A stretch of DNA of 64,000 nucleotides from Deinococcus detaillensis (GCF_007280555.1 NZ_VKDB01000004.1:178233-242232), one strand, 5' to 3'; counted from the stretch's first letter, positions 28,428 to 39,228 are shown. Numbers and translations: made by a program. Notes: generated by a model not told the origin, from the letters alone.

Positions 28428-29072
28428 ATGCCGCCAACCATAAATACCGACGCCACCGACACGCCGCCTGCCAAGCCTATACGCCGCCCGCGTACGCTCA
28501 AAGCCAGTTTGAATAGCTGGCTGCGCTGGCTGCACACCTATATTTCCATGTTCAGCTTGCTGCTGATTTTGTTTTTTGCGGGCACGGGCGTGACCCTCAA
28601 CCACCCGGATTGGACATTCGGCGGCGTGGAAAAGCAACAACAATTCAGCGGCAGCTTACCGGCAAGCTGGCAAAAAAACGGCACGGCCGACGCGCTGAGC
28701 ATCGCCGAGTTTTTGCGGGCCAAGTACGGCCTCCACGGCATTGCCAGCGACTTTCAGTATCAGGGTGGCATCGGCGGGCTGAGCTTCCGCACACCGGGTT
28801 ACAGCGCCGACGTGCAGTTTGACCAGAGCGGCAAATACTCGGTCAATGTGGACGCACAGGGCGCACTGGCTGTCGCCAACGATTTTCACCGGGGCAAGAA
28901 TTCCGGCGGAGCGTGGCTGTGGTTTATCGACGCTTCCGGCATTTTCTTGATGGTGGTGGCGCTGACGGGGCTGGGCATCATGCTGTATTTGAGAAAAGTC
29001 CGCACGGCTTCGCTCATCAGCATCGTGGTGGGCGGGGCGGTCATGGGGTTACTGATGTGGCGGGCGATGTAG
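28428..29072 (+). CDS. PepSY-associated transmembrane protein
   Basis: 214 residues. A cytoplasmic N terminus is followed by a membrane helix (LRWLHTYISMFSLLLILFF, about 36-58), an external PepSY-like domain, and two C-terminal helices (about 160-185 and 190-210). NDFHRGKNSGGAWLWFIDASG is the conserved block before the last helices. No clear flavinylation motif was seen in it. It begins six bases after the DUF2271 stop, forming an apbE-DUF2271-PepSY unit. Confidence 0.8.
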   Translation: MPPTINTDATDTPPAKPIRRPRTLKASLNSWLRWLHTYISMFSLLLILFFAGTGVTLNHPDWTFGGVEKQQQFSGSLPASWQKNGTADALSIAEFLRAKYGLHGIASDFQYQGGIGGLSFRTPGYSADVQFDQSGKYSVNVDAQGALAVANDFHRGKNSGGAWLWFIDASGIFLMVVALTGLGIMLYLRKVRTASLISIVVGGAVMGLLMWRAM

Positions 29073-29084
29073 GGTTGGCATCAA

Positions 29085-29127
29085 AAAGCAGCCGCCTGTG
29101 GAGTTGGTCAGGCGGCTGCTTTCTTTT
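29085..29127 (+). terminator. Terminator after the apbE cluster
   Basis: AAAGCAGCCGCCTG (29085-29098) pairs perfectly with CAGGCGGCTGCTTT (29109-29122); CTTTT follows. Fourteen base pairs with a 10-base loop. Confidence 0.9.
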
Positions 29128-29500
29128 AGCGGCTCGTGGTGGGGCGCTGGCTTTGGGCTTTCGCATTTGCTTCCCCATCCCCAGCGGGAAGGCGTCCTCA
29201 AGGGCGTCCGTTCTACCTAAGAAGCCTCCGCCCCGGTGAGGCGAGGGAGCAGGTCGCTGCCTCAGCACTGTGTCTTCGCGGCGTTCCTGCTGGGTATTTC
29301 CTCCCACGTTCTCCACGATTGGCCATTCGTCTAGATTCTGGCCGCTGCGTTTCGTATCTGCCCAGTTTTCAAAATGGGAAAGCGAAGGTTAACTTCAAAA
29401 CGGAGGAAGACTGGGACTGCCACAGCTCCGCAGGAGAGACGTAAATTGGCTGACACTCCCTAGAAAATAGGTACTATCTAACTCCTGACACTCCGTCAGC
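29128..29500. other. Gene-free region between convergent PepSY gene and leuB
   Basis: About 370 bp with no supported gene. It holds a 10-bp direct repeat CTGACACTCC (29450-29459 and 29485-29494) flanking TAGAAAATAGGTACTATCTA, just beyond the leuB stop codon. The middle part (29150-29310) has no convincing reading frame and could be a decayed gene or a dispersed non-coding repeat; I cannot tell. Confidence 0.4.
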
Positions 29501-30538
29501 TCAAAGCCTTGCCAGCACCGCCGCGCCCAATTCCTGCGTCGTGCCCTTGCCACCCAAATCCGGCGTGCGGACTTCGGTGAGTGCGGCTTGCACGGCGTCT
29601 TCGATGCGCTTTGCCTCGGCGTCGCGGCCCAGCGAGTGCCTCAGCAGCATCGCCACGCTCAAGATGGTGCCGCTGGGATTGGCGATGCCCTTTCCGGCAA
29701 TGTCAGGAGCGCTGCCGTGAATCGGCTCATAGAGGCCGGGGCCGTCGCCGAGGCTGGCCGAGGGCATCACGCCCAGCGAACCGGGAATCACGGCGGCGAG
29801 GTCGGACAAAATGTCACCGAACAGATTCTCGGTCACGATCACGTCGTAGCGGCCCGGCGTTTTGACCAGCAGCATCGCCACCGAGTCCACGTACTCGTGT
29901 TCCAGCTTGATGTCTGGATATTCGGTGTCGTGGAGGTGCTGCACTACGCCGCGCCACAGCTCCGAGACTTCCAGCACATTGGCTTTGTCCACACTGGTGA
30001 CTTCGCCCTTACGGGTTTTGGCCGCTTCAAAAGCGACGCGGGCCACGCGGTCAACCTCCAACTTCGAGTAGCCGATGGTGTTGTAGGCGGCGTCACCATC
30101 GATGGCGCGGCGGGGGTCGAAGTAAGCGCCGCCGAGCAGTTCGCGCACGATCAGTACGTCCACTTGCTTGGCGAGGTCTTCGCGTAGCGGCGATAAGCTT
30201 TCCAGCCCCGGCATCACCTTGACGGGCCGCAAGTTGGCGTACACGCCCAGAGCCTTTCGCAGTTGCAGCAAGCCCGATTCGGGCCGTAAGGGGCGCGGCA
30301 GGCTGTTCCAAGGCGAGTTTTGCGCTCCGCCCACCGTGCCGAGCAGCACCGCGTCACAACTCAGGACTGCCTCGCGGGTAGCGTCGGGAAACGGCGAGCC
30401 GGTCTGGTCATAAGCGCCGCCGCCGAGCAGGTGGTATTCCAGCTGCACATCCGGCGCGACTTTTTGCAGCACTTCCACAGCGCTGGCGCAGACTTCCGGG
30501 CCAATCCCGTCACCGGGCAAGACAACAACTTTAGGCAC
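29501..30538 (-). CDS. leuB: 3-isopropylmalate dehydrogenase
   Basis: A 345-residue NAD-dependent oxidative decarboxylase of leucine synthesis. [37 protein letters not shown] and the C-terminal [18 protein letters not shown] are diagnostic. The usual N terminus [11 protein letters not shown] starts at a GTG (30536-30538) that overlaps the leuD stop by eight bases. An in-frame ATG at 30574 would add 12 residues. Homoisocitrate dehydrogenase is a close relative, but the Leu-rich leader of this operon favours leucine. Confidence 0.93.
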   Translation of the reverse strand: MPKVVVLPGDGIGPEVCASAVEVLQKVAPDVQLEYHLLGGGAYDQTGSPFPDATREAVLSCDAVLLGTVGGAQNSPWNSLPRPLRPESGLLQLRKALGVYANLRPVKVMPGLESLSPLREDLAKQVDVLIVRELLGGAYFDPRRAIDGDAAYNTIGYSKLEVDRVARVAFEAAKTRKGEVTSVDKANVLEVSELWRGVVQHLHDTEYPDIKLEHEYVDSVAMLLVKTPGRYDVIVTENLFGDILSDLAAVIPGSLGVMPSASLGDGPGLYEPIHGSAPDIAGKGIANPSGTILSVAMLLRHSLGRDAEAKRIEDAVQAALTEVRTPDLGGKGTTQELGAAVLARL

Positions 30539-31121
30539 GCTGGGTTCCGGGTGCGGGGTTCTCGTCGCTGTCATGCCCAGCGTGACCGTGTCCAGCCTCG
30601 GTGCTTTCGGCGTTCAGGGTTTCGGCTTCCAACTCCGCTTTGGAGTGGTCACGCATGTATTCCAGCCAGCCACCCGCCGCCTTGACGTCCAGCGCGAACT
30701 GCGGCACCGGCGAGAAGGCCACGCTCTGGCCGGTGCGCTGGTTGGTGATTTTGCCGGTGGCGAGGTCAATGTCGGCCTCGTCGCCGTCCTCGAAAGCGGC
30801 CACCACGTCTTCGGACTCGAGGGCCAAAAAGCCGTTGTTGATGGCGTTGCGGTAAAAAATGCGGGCGAAGTTGGGCGCTAAGATGGCGCTGATGCCCGCC
30901 CCGCGCAGGCACCAGACCGCGTGTTCACGTGAGGAACCGCAGCCGAAATCTGATCCCGTCACCATAATGTCGCCGGGCTTGACGCGGTTAACAAAGTCCT
31001 TGTCGTAATCTTCCATCGCAAATTTGGCGAGTTCAGATTCGATGTCAGTGGTCAGGTGGCGGGCCGGAATAATTTCGTCGGTATTGATGTGATCGCGGGC
31101 AAAGACATGGACTCTGGGCAT
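30531..31121 (-). CDS. leuD: 3-isopropylmalate dehydratase small subunit
   Basis: The swivelling subunit that with LeuC isomerises 2- to 3-isopropylmalate. [31 protein letters not shown] and [13 protein letters not shown] are present. Residues after about 160 form an extra acidic/His tail ([16 protein letters not shown]), part of it encoded where leuB begins. Spacing to the preceding unknown gene is one base. Confidence 0.92.
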   Translation of the reverse strand: MPRVHVFARDHINTDEIIPARHLTTDIESELAKFAMEDYDKDFVNRVKPGDIMVTGSDFGCGSSREHAVWCLRGAGISAILAPNFARIFYRNAINNGFLALESEDVVAAFEDGDEADIDLATGKITNQRTGQSVAFSPVPQFALDVKAAGGWLEYMRDHSKAELEAETLNAESTEAGHGHAGHDSDENPAPGTQRA

Positions 31122-31122
31122 T

Positions 31123-32387
31123 TTACTGTTCCTCGCTGGCGCTCATGAGTTCATCCGGCAAATCTTCGTAGAGATCGTGCCAAGTCTCGCCGTCAAAGCT
31201 GATCTCGTCTTCGATGACCTGAGCTTCAAATGAATCGCTACTGTCTTCATCCTCGTAGAGATCGTTCGGCACATTGATCTTGATGGCTTGGACTTGCGGC
31301 AAGTCCTGGTTTTCGTCTTCAATTTCGTAGAACGATTTCAGCACGCCCTCGGTGTAGCTTTTCCAGTTTTGTGGGTCGTCCGCTCCGGTGTATTTTTGCA
31401 AGTCGGCGCTCAGGCGCGGCGCGAGCGAAGCGTCTAAAGCGTCCTTGGGCCAGTCCATCCGTCCGTCCGCCCATATGGTCGCCGTGAAGGTATCCACGTC
31501 GGTGAAATCACCAAATTCACCGTCATCGTCTTCCGGTTCATTCACCGGATAGTCTTGCCACGTTTGGCCGCCGTCAAGCGAGTAGGCTTGCTCCTCGGCC
31601 AGCGGATAAGCCTCGAACGGGCCCACGAAGTCAAAGGGCGGGGCAAAAAACGATCTCAGCGGCGCGGGCTGGCGAAGCTCAAAGCCGGATTTGAGGGCGC
31701 TGGGCGTTTGGGCCTCGCCTGTTTGAACCTCGTCTGGGCCTTGCTCCAGACGCTCGGCGTGAATCTCGGCCCACTCTTCAGGCGTTTCGCCGTGCCAGCG
31801 CTGAACAAACGTCGTCAGCGCGTTCTTGAGGTCTTCCGGCGGCTGGGGCGTCCAGGTGATTGAGCCGTCACTGGACTGCTCAGCGCTGTAGCGGCCTACC
31901 CCATCGCCCTCAAGCTGCAAGGCGGGATGCTGAAAAAGGTAGCCGAGCATCTCGGCAGGGTCTTCCGGCTCGGAGAACTGCTGCCAGGTCTGATTCTCAA
32001 AGGCGTGCTGGCGGCTGCGGATTTTGACCCAGGTGTTTTCAGCGCCTTCCACTTTGATTTCGCCGGGTTCATCTTGGTGATTGCCCGCAGGCCACACCGC
32101 CAGCTCACCCAGAATGCGGCGGCGCGGCGGCACGGGAATTTTTTCCACGTCCTCACGGGTAATCAAGCGCTCTTCCGGCATTCCCGCTGAGACGAAGTCA
32201 GTGCGGTACATCTGATCCCAGTACGCGCCGCGCGGCAAGTGCTCCAGCGCCTTGATGATCTGCTGGCGCTGTAACTGGACCTCGGGCAAGCTCACCGGGG
32301 TCAGTTCGCCTTCTCGGTCGAGCAAAACTTCAAAAGGATAGACAGTGGGCATCAACCCCAAAGCTTTACGGCGTTTGGCATCTCCCA

Positions 32388-32388
<1 letters not shown>
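31123..32388 (-). CDS. Unknown acidic protein inserted between leuC and leuD
   Basis: 421 residues, strongly acidic, without signal peptide or membrane segment. It begins MGDAKRRKALGLMPTVYPFE, a basic N-terminal patch of the GDAKRRK kind seen in small uncharacterised bacterial proteins. Two stretches look related, YSLDGGQTWQDYPV and ISFDGETWHDLYED, each next to a run of Asp/Glu, suggesting a degenerate repeat. No enzyme motif recognised. Its ATG shares one base with the leuC stop and its stop is one base before leuD, so it is made together with the isomerase subunits. Confidence 0.8.
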
Positions 32389-33701
<1,313 letters not shown>

Positions 33702-33732
33702 GTGCTTGCTCCTCCTCCCAGCTCCCGCCCAC

Positions 33733-33770
33733 AAAAAGTCCCCGAACTGCGAGTGAGTTCGGGGACGGTG
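33733..33770 (-). terminator. leu attenuator terminator with antiterminator
   Basis: On the minus strand GTCCCCGAACT (33766-33756) pairs with AGTTCGGGGAC (33748-33738), 11 bp with a 7-base loop, followed by five T (33737-33733), before leuC. The competing antiterminator pairs TCGGGGCGGTG (33803-33793) with CACCG-T-CCCCGA (33770-33759), 11 pairs and one bulge. A protector pairs ACCGCCC (33851-33845) with GGGCGGT inside the same strand 2. Confidence 0.9.
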
Positions 33771-33791
33771 GACGAACGCGAGGGCCTGCGC

Positions 33792-33857
33792 TCACCGCCC
33801 CGAGCAAAGAAGAAGCACGCCTTTGTGGGCGTCTCCGGCTTGGCGGGCGGTCAACAT
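33792..33857 (-). CDS. leu operon leader peptide (21 residues, three consecutive Leu codons)
   Basis: A short frame starting ATG at 33857 encodes MLTARQAGDAHKG followed by VLLLCSGR and ends TGA at 33792-33794. The three Leu codons are CTT-CTT-CTT (33807-33815), codons uncommon in this GC-rich sequence, positioned four bases before the antiterminator strand. The ATG is seven bases after the -10 box with no ribosome site, so the leader is itself leaderless. Starvation for leucine should stall ribosomes here and let RNA polymerase read into leuC. Confidence 0.85.
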   Translation of the reverse strand: MLTARQAGDAHKGVLLLCSGR

Positions 33858-33864
33858 GCTGAGC

Positions 33865-33893
33865 AGTCTAGTGCTTTGGGAGCGGGGGGGCAA
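33865..33893 (-). promoter_or_regulatory. leu operon promoter
   Basis: Minus strand TTGCCC (33893-33888), 17 bp, TAGACT (33870-33865), seven bases before the leader-peptide ATG. It is the only promoter-like sequence found upstream of leuC. Confidence 0.75.
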
Positions 33894-33968
33894 GGGTGGA
33901 GCTGTCCAATTGGCTCTTGCTGATAATTAAGAACTAGATGAATTTATTTTGTATAGTGTGAAAGCCTT

Positions 33969-36470
33969 ATGAAGATTATTCCTTCTCTGACTGCCCTGCT
34001 TGCCCTCACGGTGACGCTCACCGCTTGCAAGTCCGACACCGCTCCGCCACCGACTGCTGACCTCACAATCATGCTTAAAAATGTGACCGCTGCACACGTC
34101 AAAGTTGCCAATGCCGCTGGCGAAGTCAGCTTTGATGACACGGTGACTGGCAACAAAACGCTGACTGGCCTCAAGCGTGGCGTTTATACCGTCACTGCCA
34201 GCAATACTGATACCTACGCTGCTCCTGCCATGCAGACTGCTGATTTGGGCAAAGGCAACATTGCCGCCACGCTGGAATTTAGCCCGCTCAAAGGCAGTTT
34301 GCTGATCAAGGTAGCCGGCGTTCCAAGCGCCAAAATAGTGATCAAAGACGGAGCAGGGAAAGAAGTATTTGCCGACGTAATAACGGGCAGCAAGACGCTG
34401 GGTGATTTGTCATACGGCACATATACCGTGACGCCGCAAGCTGTAGAGGGCCAAGTCACGCCTGACGCGCAGACCGTAGCAGTTAAAGGGGCAGCGGCAA
34501 CCACACTGACCTACAACGCTATTGAGTTGAAACAAGCCAGCTTGACGGTGAGTGTGAGTGGCGTGACCAGCGCTCCAGTCACACTCAGACAAGGCAATAA
34601 AGTGCTGTTTGAAGGCACAGTTACAGGAAGTAAAGTGCTGGCTGATTTGCCGCGTGGCAGTGTGACGGTCACAGCGGGCGCAGTCAACGGCTTCACGGCC
34701 CCAGCAACTCAAACGGTGGATTTGAGCAGTGGAACAGGCAGCGCAGCGCTGACTTACACGGTTGTTCAAGCAACGAAGGCCAGCTTGACCCTGACGGTTA
34801 CCGGTGTTGCAAGTGCGCCCATCGAAGTCACTCAGGGCACAAGCGTCTTGTTTGATGGCACCGTGACGGGAAGAAAAGTTCTAACGGATTTACCCCGTGC
34901 CAACGTCACCGTGACAGCGGGCGCAGTGGAGGGCTACACTCCACCCGCTGCACAGACGGTGGACTTGAGTGGTGGAATGGGCAGCGCAACGCTGACTTAT
35001 AACGCAGTTCAGGCACCCAGTCCAACAGCCGTTCTGACACTAGATTCAAACAGCGTCAGCGTTTCTCCTGGCGGCGATGTAACAATTAGTGGAAAAGTGC
35101 GTTCCAGCAAAGGCACACTCAGTTATGCCTCCCTTTATTTGAGTGGGAATACAGCGGGACTCAATTCAGCCATCACAACCTTTAGTGATCTCACGGAGGC
35201 GGGCCGAACTTTTACCTTTGCACTCAGTGCCGAAACGAGCGCTGTTGTAGGTCAACGTATCCTCAGTCTCACTGTCGACATTGGCGCAGAAAGATCACAA
35301 GTTCCTCTTACTGTCAACGTGCTCAGTAATGGCTTTACTTTGCGGCTCGACACCTTTTCTCTCAGCGTTTACCCCGGTGAGACAGTCAATCTCCCCGTGA
35401 CGCTCAACAGCGTTAACGGCTACAGTGGCCCTGTCACCCTGACTGCCGACAATCTTCCTCAGGGCGTCACTGTCCAGCCAAAAACTGTCAGTTTAGCCGG
35501 CAATTCTGTGAGCACGAATCTTACGCTCAGCGCAAGTACCAATGCTCAGATTGCCCAAAGTGATTTCACAGTCACAGCACGAGGCGGCAGCATAAAATTA
35601 CAGCAATCGAACAAAGTGGTCGTCTATCCTCATAGTATTCTTGTACCAGGTGTCAGCTACAACTACGATATTCGCAGCAATGTAGATAATCAGAACAATC
35701 TTTGGCTCGGCGGCAACAGCGGCTTCAAAAAAATCACATCTGATTTGGTAAGCACCGTCATCAACAGTGAAAAGCCGCCTTGCGACGTCACCGTCGGTCA
35801 AGATGGTGGGATCTGGGCAAAGACAGAACCCTACCTACGGCTCGATCCGGTCACCGGAAAGATAGAGCACTACTCTTCTCCGAGGGGATTTTCTGGTTGC
35901 GCTGGCAGTTATCAGTTTGATGGCCAGCGGCGTGCATGGGAAACTTATTTCGGCATCTTCCGGCTAGACTTGGTCAACCAAAAGTCCGAAAAAGTTCCTG
36001 GGACCGACAATATAAACGGCAATCTGATCGTTAAAGATGACAAGGTCTGGGTTACCTCAAATGAAAATCTGTATACCATTGACACCGACGATCTGACGCT
36101 TAAGAAGTACAGTGTGCCTGGTGCTCAGATTCCTTATACGTTTTTCCCTGTAGGCAACAAAATTTATTTTATCGATAATAGTCAACTGGCAAGTTTCGAT
36201 ACGGCGAGCGAGACAGTTGTCCGCGTTAATACAGGTCAGTGGAGAATCGGCAAACTGTACGGGTTGGACAAGGACGGTAATTCATGGGTAAGTGCCGGTA
36301 TCTACACCGATACTTACCGTACTGCCATTCTGCGAATCAGCCCGAGCGGCGCTGTTCTCAAAGAACTGCCTGATCTCAGCAATTTTTCGTTGACGACTGC
36401 ACCGAAAGGCGGTCTGTGGGCCGTCACCAGCAACGGCGTTGACGCCCGTGTCGCCTATATCGCCCCCTAA
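33969..36470 (+). CDS. Secreted lipoprotein with four tandem beta repeats and a C-terminal propeller-like region
   Basis: 833 residues. The signal peptide ends in the lipobox TVTLTAC (Cys 20). Residues about 29-350 are four copies of an 80-residue unit with the pattern VTGxKxLxxLxRGxxTVTAxAVxG...QTVDL; copies 3 and 4 are nearly alike. Two Ig-like segments (about 350-550) and a C-terminal half with repeated short strands (NNLWLGGNSGFKKI, GGIWAKTEPY, DKVWVTSNENLYTID, GNSWVSAG) like a Vgb-type propeller follow. The gene and its upstream region are visibly richer in A+T than the neighbours. TATAGT (33952-33957) lies 11 bases before the ATG. Confidence 0.8.
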   Translation: MKIIPSLTALLALTVTLTACKSDTAPPPTADLTIMLKNVTAAHVKVANAAGEVSFDDTVTGNKTLTGLKRGVYTVTASNTDTYAAPAMQTADLGKGNIAATLEFSPLKGSLLIKVAGVPSAKIVIKDGAGKEVFADVITGSKTLGDLSYGTYTVTPQAVEGQVTPDAQTVAVKGAAATTLTYNAIELKQASLTVSVSGVTSAPVTLRQGNKVLFEGTVTGSKVLADLPRGSVTVTAGAVNGFTAPATQTVDLSSGTGSAALTYTVVQATKASLTLTVTGVASAPIEVTQGTSVLFDGTVTGRKVLTDLPRANVTVTAGAVEGYTPPAAQTVDLSGGMGSATLTYNAVQAPSPTAVLTLDSNSVSVSPGGDVTISGKVRSSKGTLSYASLYLSGNTAGLNSAITTFSDLTEAGRTFTFALSAETSAVVGQRILSLTVDIGAERSQVPLTVNVLSNGFTLRLDTFSLSVYPGETVNLPVTLNSVNGYSGPVTLTADNLPQGVTVQPKTVSLAGNSVSTNLTLSASTNAQIAQSDFTVTARGGSIKLQQSNKVVVYPHSILVPGVSYNYDIRSNVDNQNNLWLGGNSGFKKITSDLVSTVINSEKPPCDVTVGQDGGIWAKTEPYLRLDPVTGKIEHYSSPRGFSGCAGSYQFDGQRRAWETYFGIFRLDLVNQKSEKVPGTDNINGNLIVKDDKVWVTSNENLYTIDTDDLTLKKYSVPGAQIPYTFFPVGNKIYFIDNSQLASFDTASETVVRVNTGQWRIGKLYGLDKDGNSWVSAGIYTDTYRTAILRISPSGAVLKELPDLSNFSLTTAPKGGLWAVTSNGVDARVAYIAP

Positions 36471-36486
36471 CCCTCCAACCTTCAAG

Positions 36487-36516
36487 GCCGCTCCCACTCA
36501 TGGAGCGGCTTTTTTT
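36487..36516 (+). terminator. Terminator of the lipoprotein gene
   Basis: GCCGCTCC (36487-36494) and GGAGCGGC (36502-36509) form an 8-bp stem followed by seven T. It overlaps the last codons of the convergent MFS gene. Confidence 0.9.
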
Positions 36517-37907
36517 GATTCCCCCTCACCCATCACTGGCGCTTGCATCGGCTTTTTACCGGCCTCCAACGTTCCAGCTTGCACGGCCTGAGCCACTTCC
36601 AATGGTGTTTCGGCGCGTGTCATGCCTCTGGGCAGCCGCCGCCAGACCGCCACCACTGCCAGCAGCGCCAGCACCCCCACCACGATCAACCCCTGACGCG
36701 GCCCCAGCGGGCCAGATTTGTCAATCAGGTAACTGACCAGCAAAGCTCCGGGCGGCCCCATTCCGGCCAGCACCAGCGAATACAGGCTCATCACGCGGCC
36801 CCGCAGGGCGTTGGGCACGGTGAGCTGCACGGTGCTGTTGGCGCTGATCAAAAAAGTCAGCATCCCGAAGCCGCAGACGGCCAGTACCAACGAGGCCAGC
36901 AAAGCCGAGGGCGTCAGCGCAAAGACCGCCAGGCTGATGATCAAAATTATTGCGCCGGAACGCAAATTTTTGGCTGGATCGGCCTGCGAGGCTTGCCACA
37001 GCGCCCCCACCATCGCGCCCACCCCGAACGCGGCGTTCATGGCCCCAAAACCGCCTTCGCGCAGGTTATAAACAGCGCGGGCAAAATACGGAATGATCAC
37101 GTTGAAATTGATGGCCGTTAAGCTCAGCAGCGCCACCAGCACCATCGTCACGGCGATATTGGGCGTGGCACGCACGTAGCGCAGGCCCTCTTTGATGTCG
37201 TCGATGACCGCCCGCTGCCCGCCCACTTCACGTGCCGGAAACGGCAAAGTCGCCAGCACGTAAATCACCAAACCGAACGACACCACGTTCAGGTAAAAGG
37301 GAAACGCGAGGCCCTCGATGGAGCTGCTGGCCGCCCCGCGCCCGGCGAACAAAGCCACACCCAGCGCCGCTACCCCGCCAAACACGGCCTGCCCCAAAGT
37401 GCGCGAGACATTAAACGACAAGCTGTTGAGCGCCACCGCGTTGGGCACGTCCTCACGCGGCACGAAGTCCACCACCATGCTCTGACGGGCCGGCATGTCA
37501 AAGGCGTTGGCTATCCCGCTGATCCCCGCCAAGATCAGCACCAGCTCGAAGCTGACCAAGCCGAGGTGGGTGGTGATGGCCAAGATGATGGCGGTGATCA
37601 TCAAGGTGATCTGGGTCGACATCAGCACCCGGCGGCGCGGCACCCGGTCAACAATGGCCCCGGCGAACAGCGACAGCAGCAAACTCGGGGTGAACTGGGC
37701 TGCCGTGACCCAGCCAAGAGCCGCCGCGTTGTTGTTGGTCAGTTCTAAGACCAAGTACGACTGGGCCGTGGACTGCATCCACGATCCCACCAAGCTGAGA
37801 AGCTGTGAAAACCAGTACCGGCGGTAATTGGGGTGGCGCAGAGCGCGGAAAGTCTTGACGCGCCACGCCTGAGCGGCAACGAGCATGAGTTTACCGTGCG
37901 CCCGCAT
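36498..37907 (-). CDS. MFS transporter, EntS/multidrug-exporter type
   Basis: 469 residues with about ten to twelve hydrophobic helices. The N-terminal FRALRHPNYRRYWFSQLLSLVGSWMQ and the loop DRVPRRRVLMSTQ (MFS motif A region) are typical of the MFS_3 (EntS-like) exporters. The substrate is unknown. The charged C-terminal tail carries QAVQAGTLEAGKKP. The start could also be the ATG at 37886 (MLVAAQAW). Confidence 0.87.
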   Translation of the reverse strand: MRAHGKLMLVAAQAWRVKTFRALRHPNYRRYWFSQLLSLVGSWMQSTAQSYLVLELTNNNAAALGWVTAAQFTPSLLLSLFAGAIVDRVPRRRVLMSTQITLMITAIILAITTHLGLVSFELVLILAGISGIANAFDMPARQSMVVDFVPREDVPNAVALNSLSFNVSRTLGQAVFGGVAALGVALFAGRGAASSSIEGLAFPFYLNVVSFGLVIYVLATLPFPAREVGGQRAVIDDIKEGLRYVRATPNIAVTMVLVALLSLTAINFNVIIPYFARAVYNLREGGFGAMNAAFGVGAMVGALWQASQADPAKNLRSGAIILIISLAVFALTPSALLASLVLAVCGFGMLTFLISANSTVQLTVPNALRGRVMSLYSLVLAGMGPPGALLVSYLIDKSGPLGPRQGLIVVGVLALLAVVAVWRRLPRGMTRAETPLEVAQAVQAGTLEAGKKPMQAPVMGEGESKKAAP

Positions 37908-38148
37908 CAGATTGGAAACATGAGTGCCGGTGAAACTCAGCTTGTCTCACCCCAAATGCCCCCCGTCAGCGCCTTTAGGAAGCTTGATCTGGGTCTCACA
38001 TTCTACCGTGAACCGTGTTACACTAGGTCAAAGCTTCACTGGACATTCATCTGCGCTCCCCCCGCATCTTCCACCCCGAACCGCCGCGCCGAAGGCCCCA
38101 GCCGCTGCACTTTGAGCCCTGACCGCCTGCCAGCCAACCGAGGTCTCC

Positions 38149-39228
38149 GTGTCGAGAACGCCAACGTGCCGAACTTTCCTGAGCCGACTCTCATTGGGCC
38201 GACCCTTAGCGAGCTGGACTTTACCGCGCCGAACGCTGGTCTGCGCTTCTCTCCTTCTCCCCGGCCTCGCGCTGGCGTCCAGCGGCTCCGCTGCAAGCTC
38301 GGCAAGTTCGTTTCCGGCGGGGCTGAGCATCAAAGTGCAGCCCAAAGACACCGCCTACAGCTTGGCCAAAAAGTACAACCTCAGCGTAGATTCGCTGCTC
38401 AGCCTCAACAACCTCAGCTCTTCAAATTTAACGGTTGGACAACTCCTGCTCGTGTCGCCCCCGACGTACACCGTCACCAAGGGCGACACGGCTTTTTCGA
38501 TTGCCCGCAAAAACAACTTGACGGTTGACGCTCTGCTCAGCCTCAACAACCTCAGCAGCACCAAAGTCAACTTGGGGCAGGTGCTGAGAGTGGTGGCCGT
38601 GAGCGCTTCCACCGCCAACTTGGCCAGCGGCGCGGCGAGCAGCAGCGCGGTCAGTGCGGCCAGCACCGTGATCAGCTCCAGCATCACCGTGACGCCCGCT
38701 GCCGTGCCGCCCGTGAGCTACGCGCAGGAAGCGCCGCCCAGCACCCTGCTGGAAGCCGCGCTGACCCCGCCCGTTCAGACCACCACCGCCAGCATCATCA
38801 CCACCTTGCCGCCCACCGCGTCAGCCGACTTGCCCAGTCTCAGCACCGACTGGCTCAGCAATGCCCAGGGCCTTTTGGGCGTGCCTTATGTCTACGGCGG
38901 CAAAAGCCGGAGCGGCACCGATTGCAGCGGCTTTGTTTTGCAAGTCTTCACGCCGCTGGGCCTGAGCTTGCCGCGCGTCAGCGCCGATCAAGCTCAGGTC
39001 GGGGTTTCGGTGGAGCGCTCAAATCTTCAGAGCGGCGACTTGGTGTTCTTCGATACCGAGGGGCGCGGCAAAGTCACCCACGTCGGCATCGTGGTGGACG
39101 GCAACAGTTTTATCAATGCCAATTCGTTCGCGGGCCGTGTCACCATCGACGACCTCAGCAGCCGCTACTGGGCCACCCGTTATCTCGGCGCGAGGCGCGT
39201 GCTGGGCGTGATGGCCGCCAGCCACTAA
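38149..39228 (+). CDS. LysM-NlpC/P60 peptidoglycan endopeptidase
   Basis: 359 residues: a signal peptide (LVCASLLLPGLALA), two LysM domains (about 60-105 and 106-150; each with DTAxSxAxKxNLxVDxLLSLNNL), a Ser/Thr/Pro linker, and an NlpC/P60 domain with catalytic Cys in SGTDCSGFVLQ and His in VTHVGIV. It should cut peptide stems in the cell wall. The GTG start has GAGGT upstream. A TACACT box at 38019-38024 is a candidate -10 giving a leader of about 120 bases. Confidence 0.9.
   Translation: MSRTPTCRTFLSRLSLGRPLASWTLPRRTLVCASLLLPGLALASSGSAASSASSFPAGLSIKVQPKDTAYSLAKKYNLSVDSLLSLNNLSSSNLTVGQLLLVSPPTYTVTKGDTAFSIARKNNLTVDALLSLNNLSSTKVNLGQVLRVVAVSASTANLASGAASSSAVSAASTVISSSITVTPAAVPPVSYAQEAPPSTLLEAALTPPVQTTTASIITTLPPTASADLPSLSTDWLSNAQGLLGVPYVYGGKSRSGTDCSGFVLQVFTPLGLSLPRVSADQAQVGVSVERSNLQSGDLVFFDTEGRGKVTHVGIVVDGNSFINANSFAGRVTIDDLSSRYWATRYLGARRVLGVMAASH

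Noticed and set aside
29325..29345. GTCTAGAT core as a second operator for the 15808 GntR regulator
   Set aside because: The flanks are not symmetric about the core and no start codon follows; it lies in the dead-end region between convergent genes.
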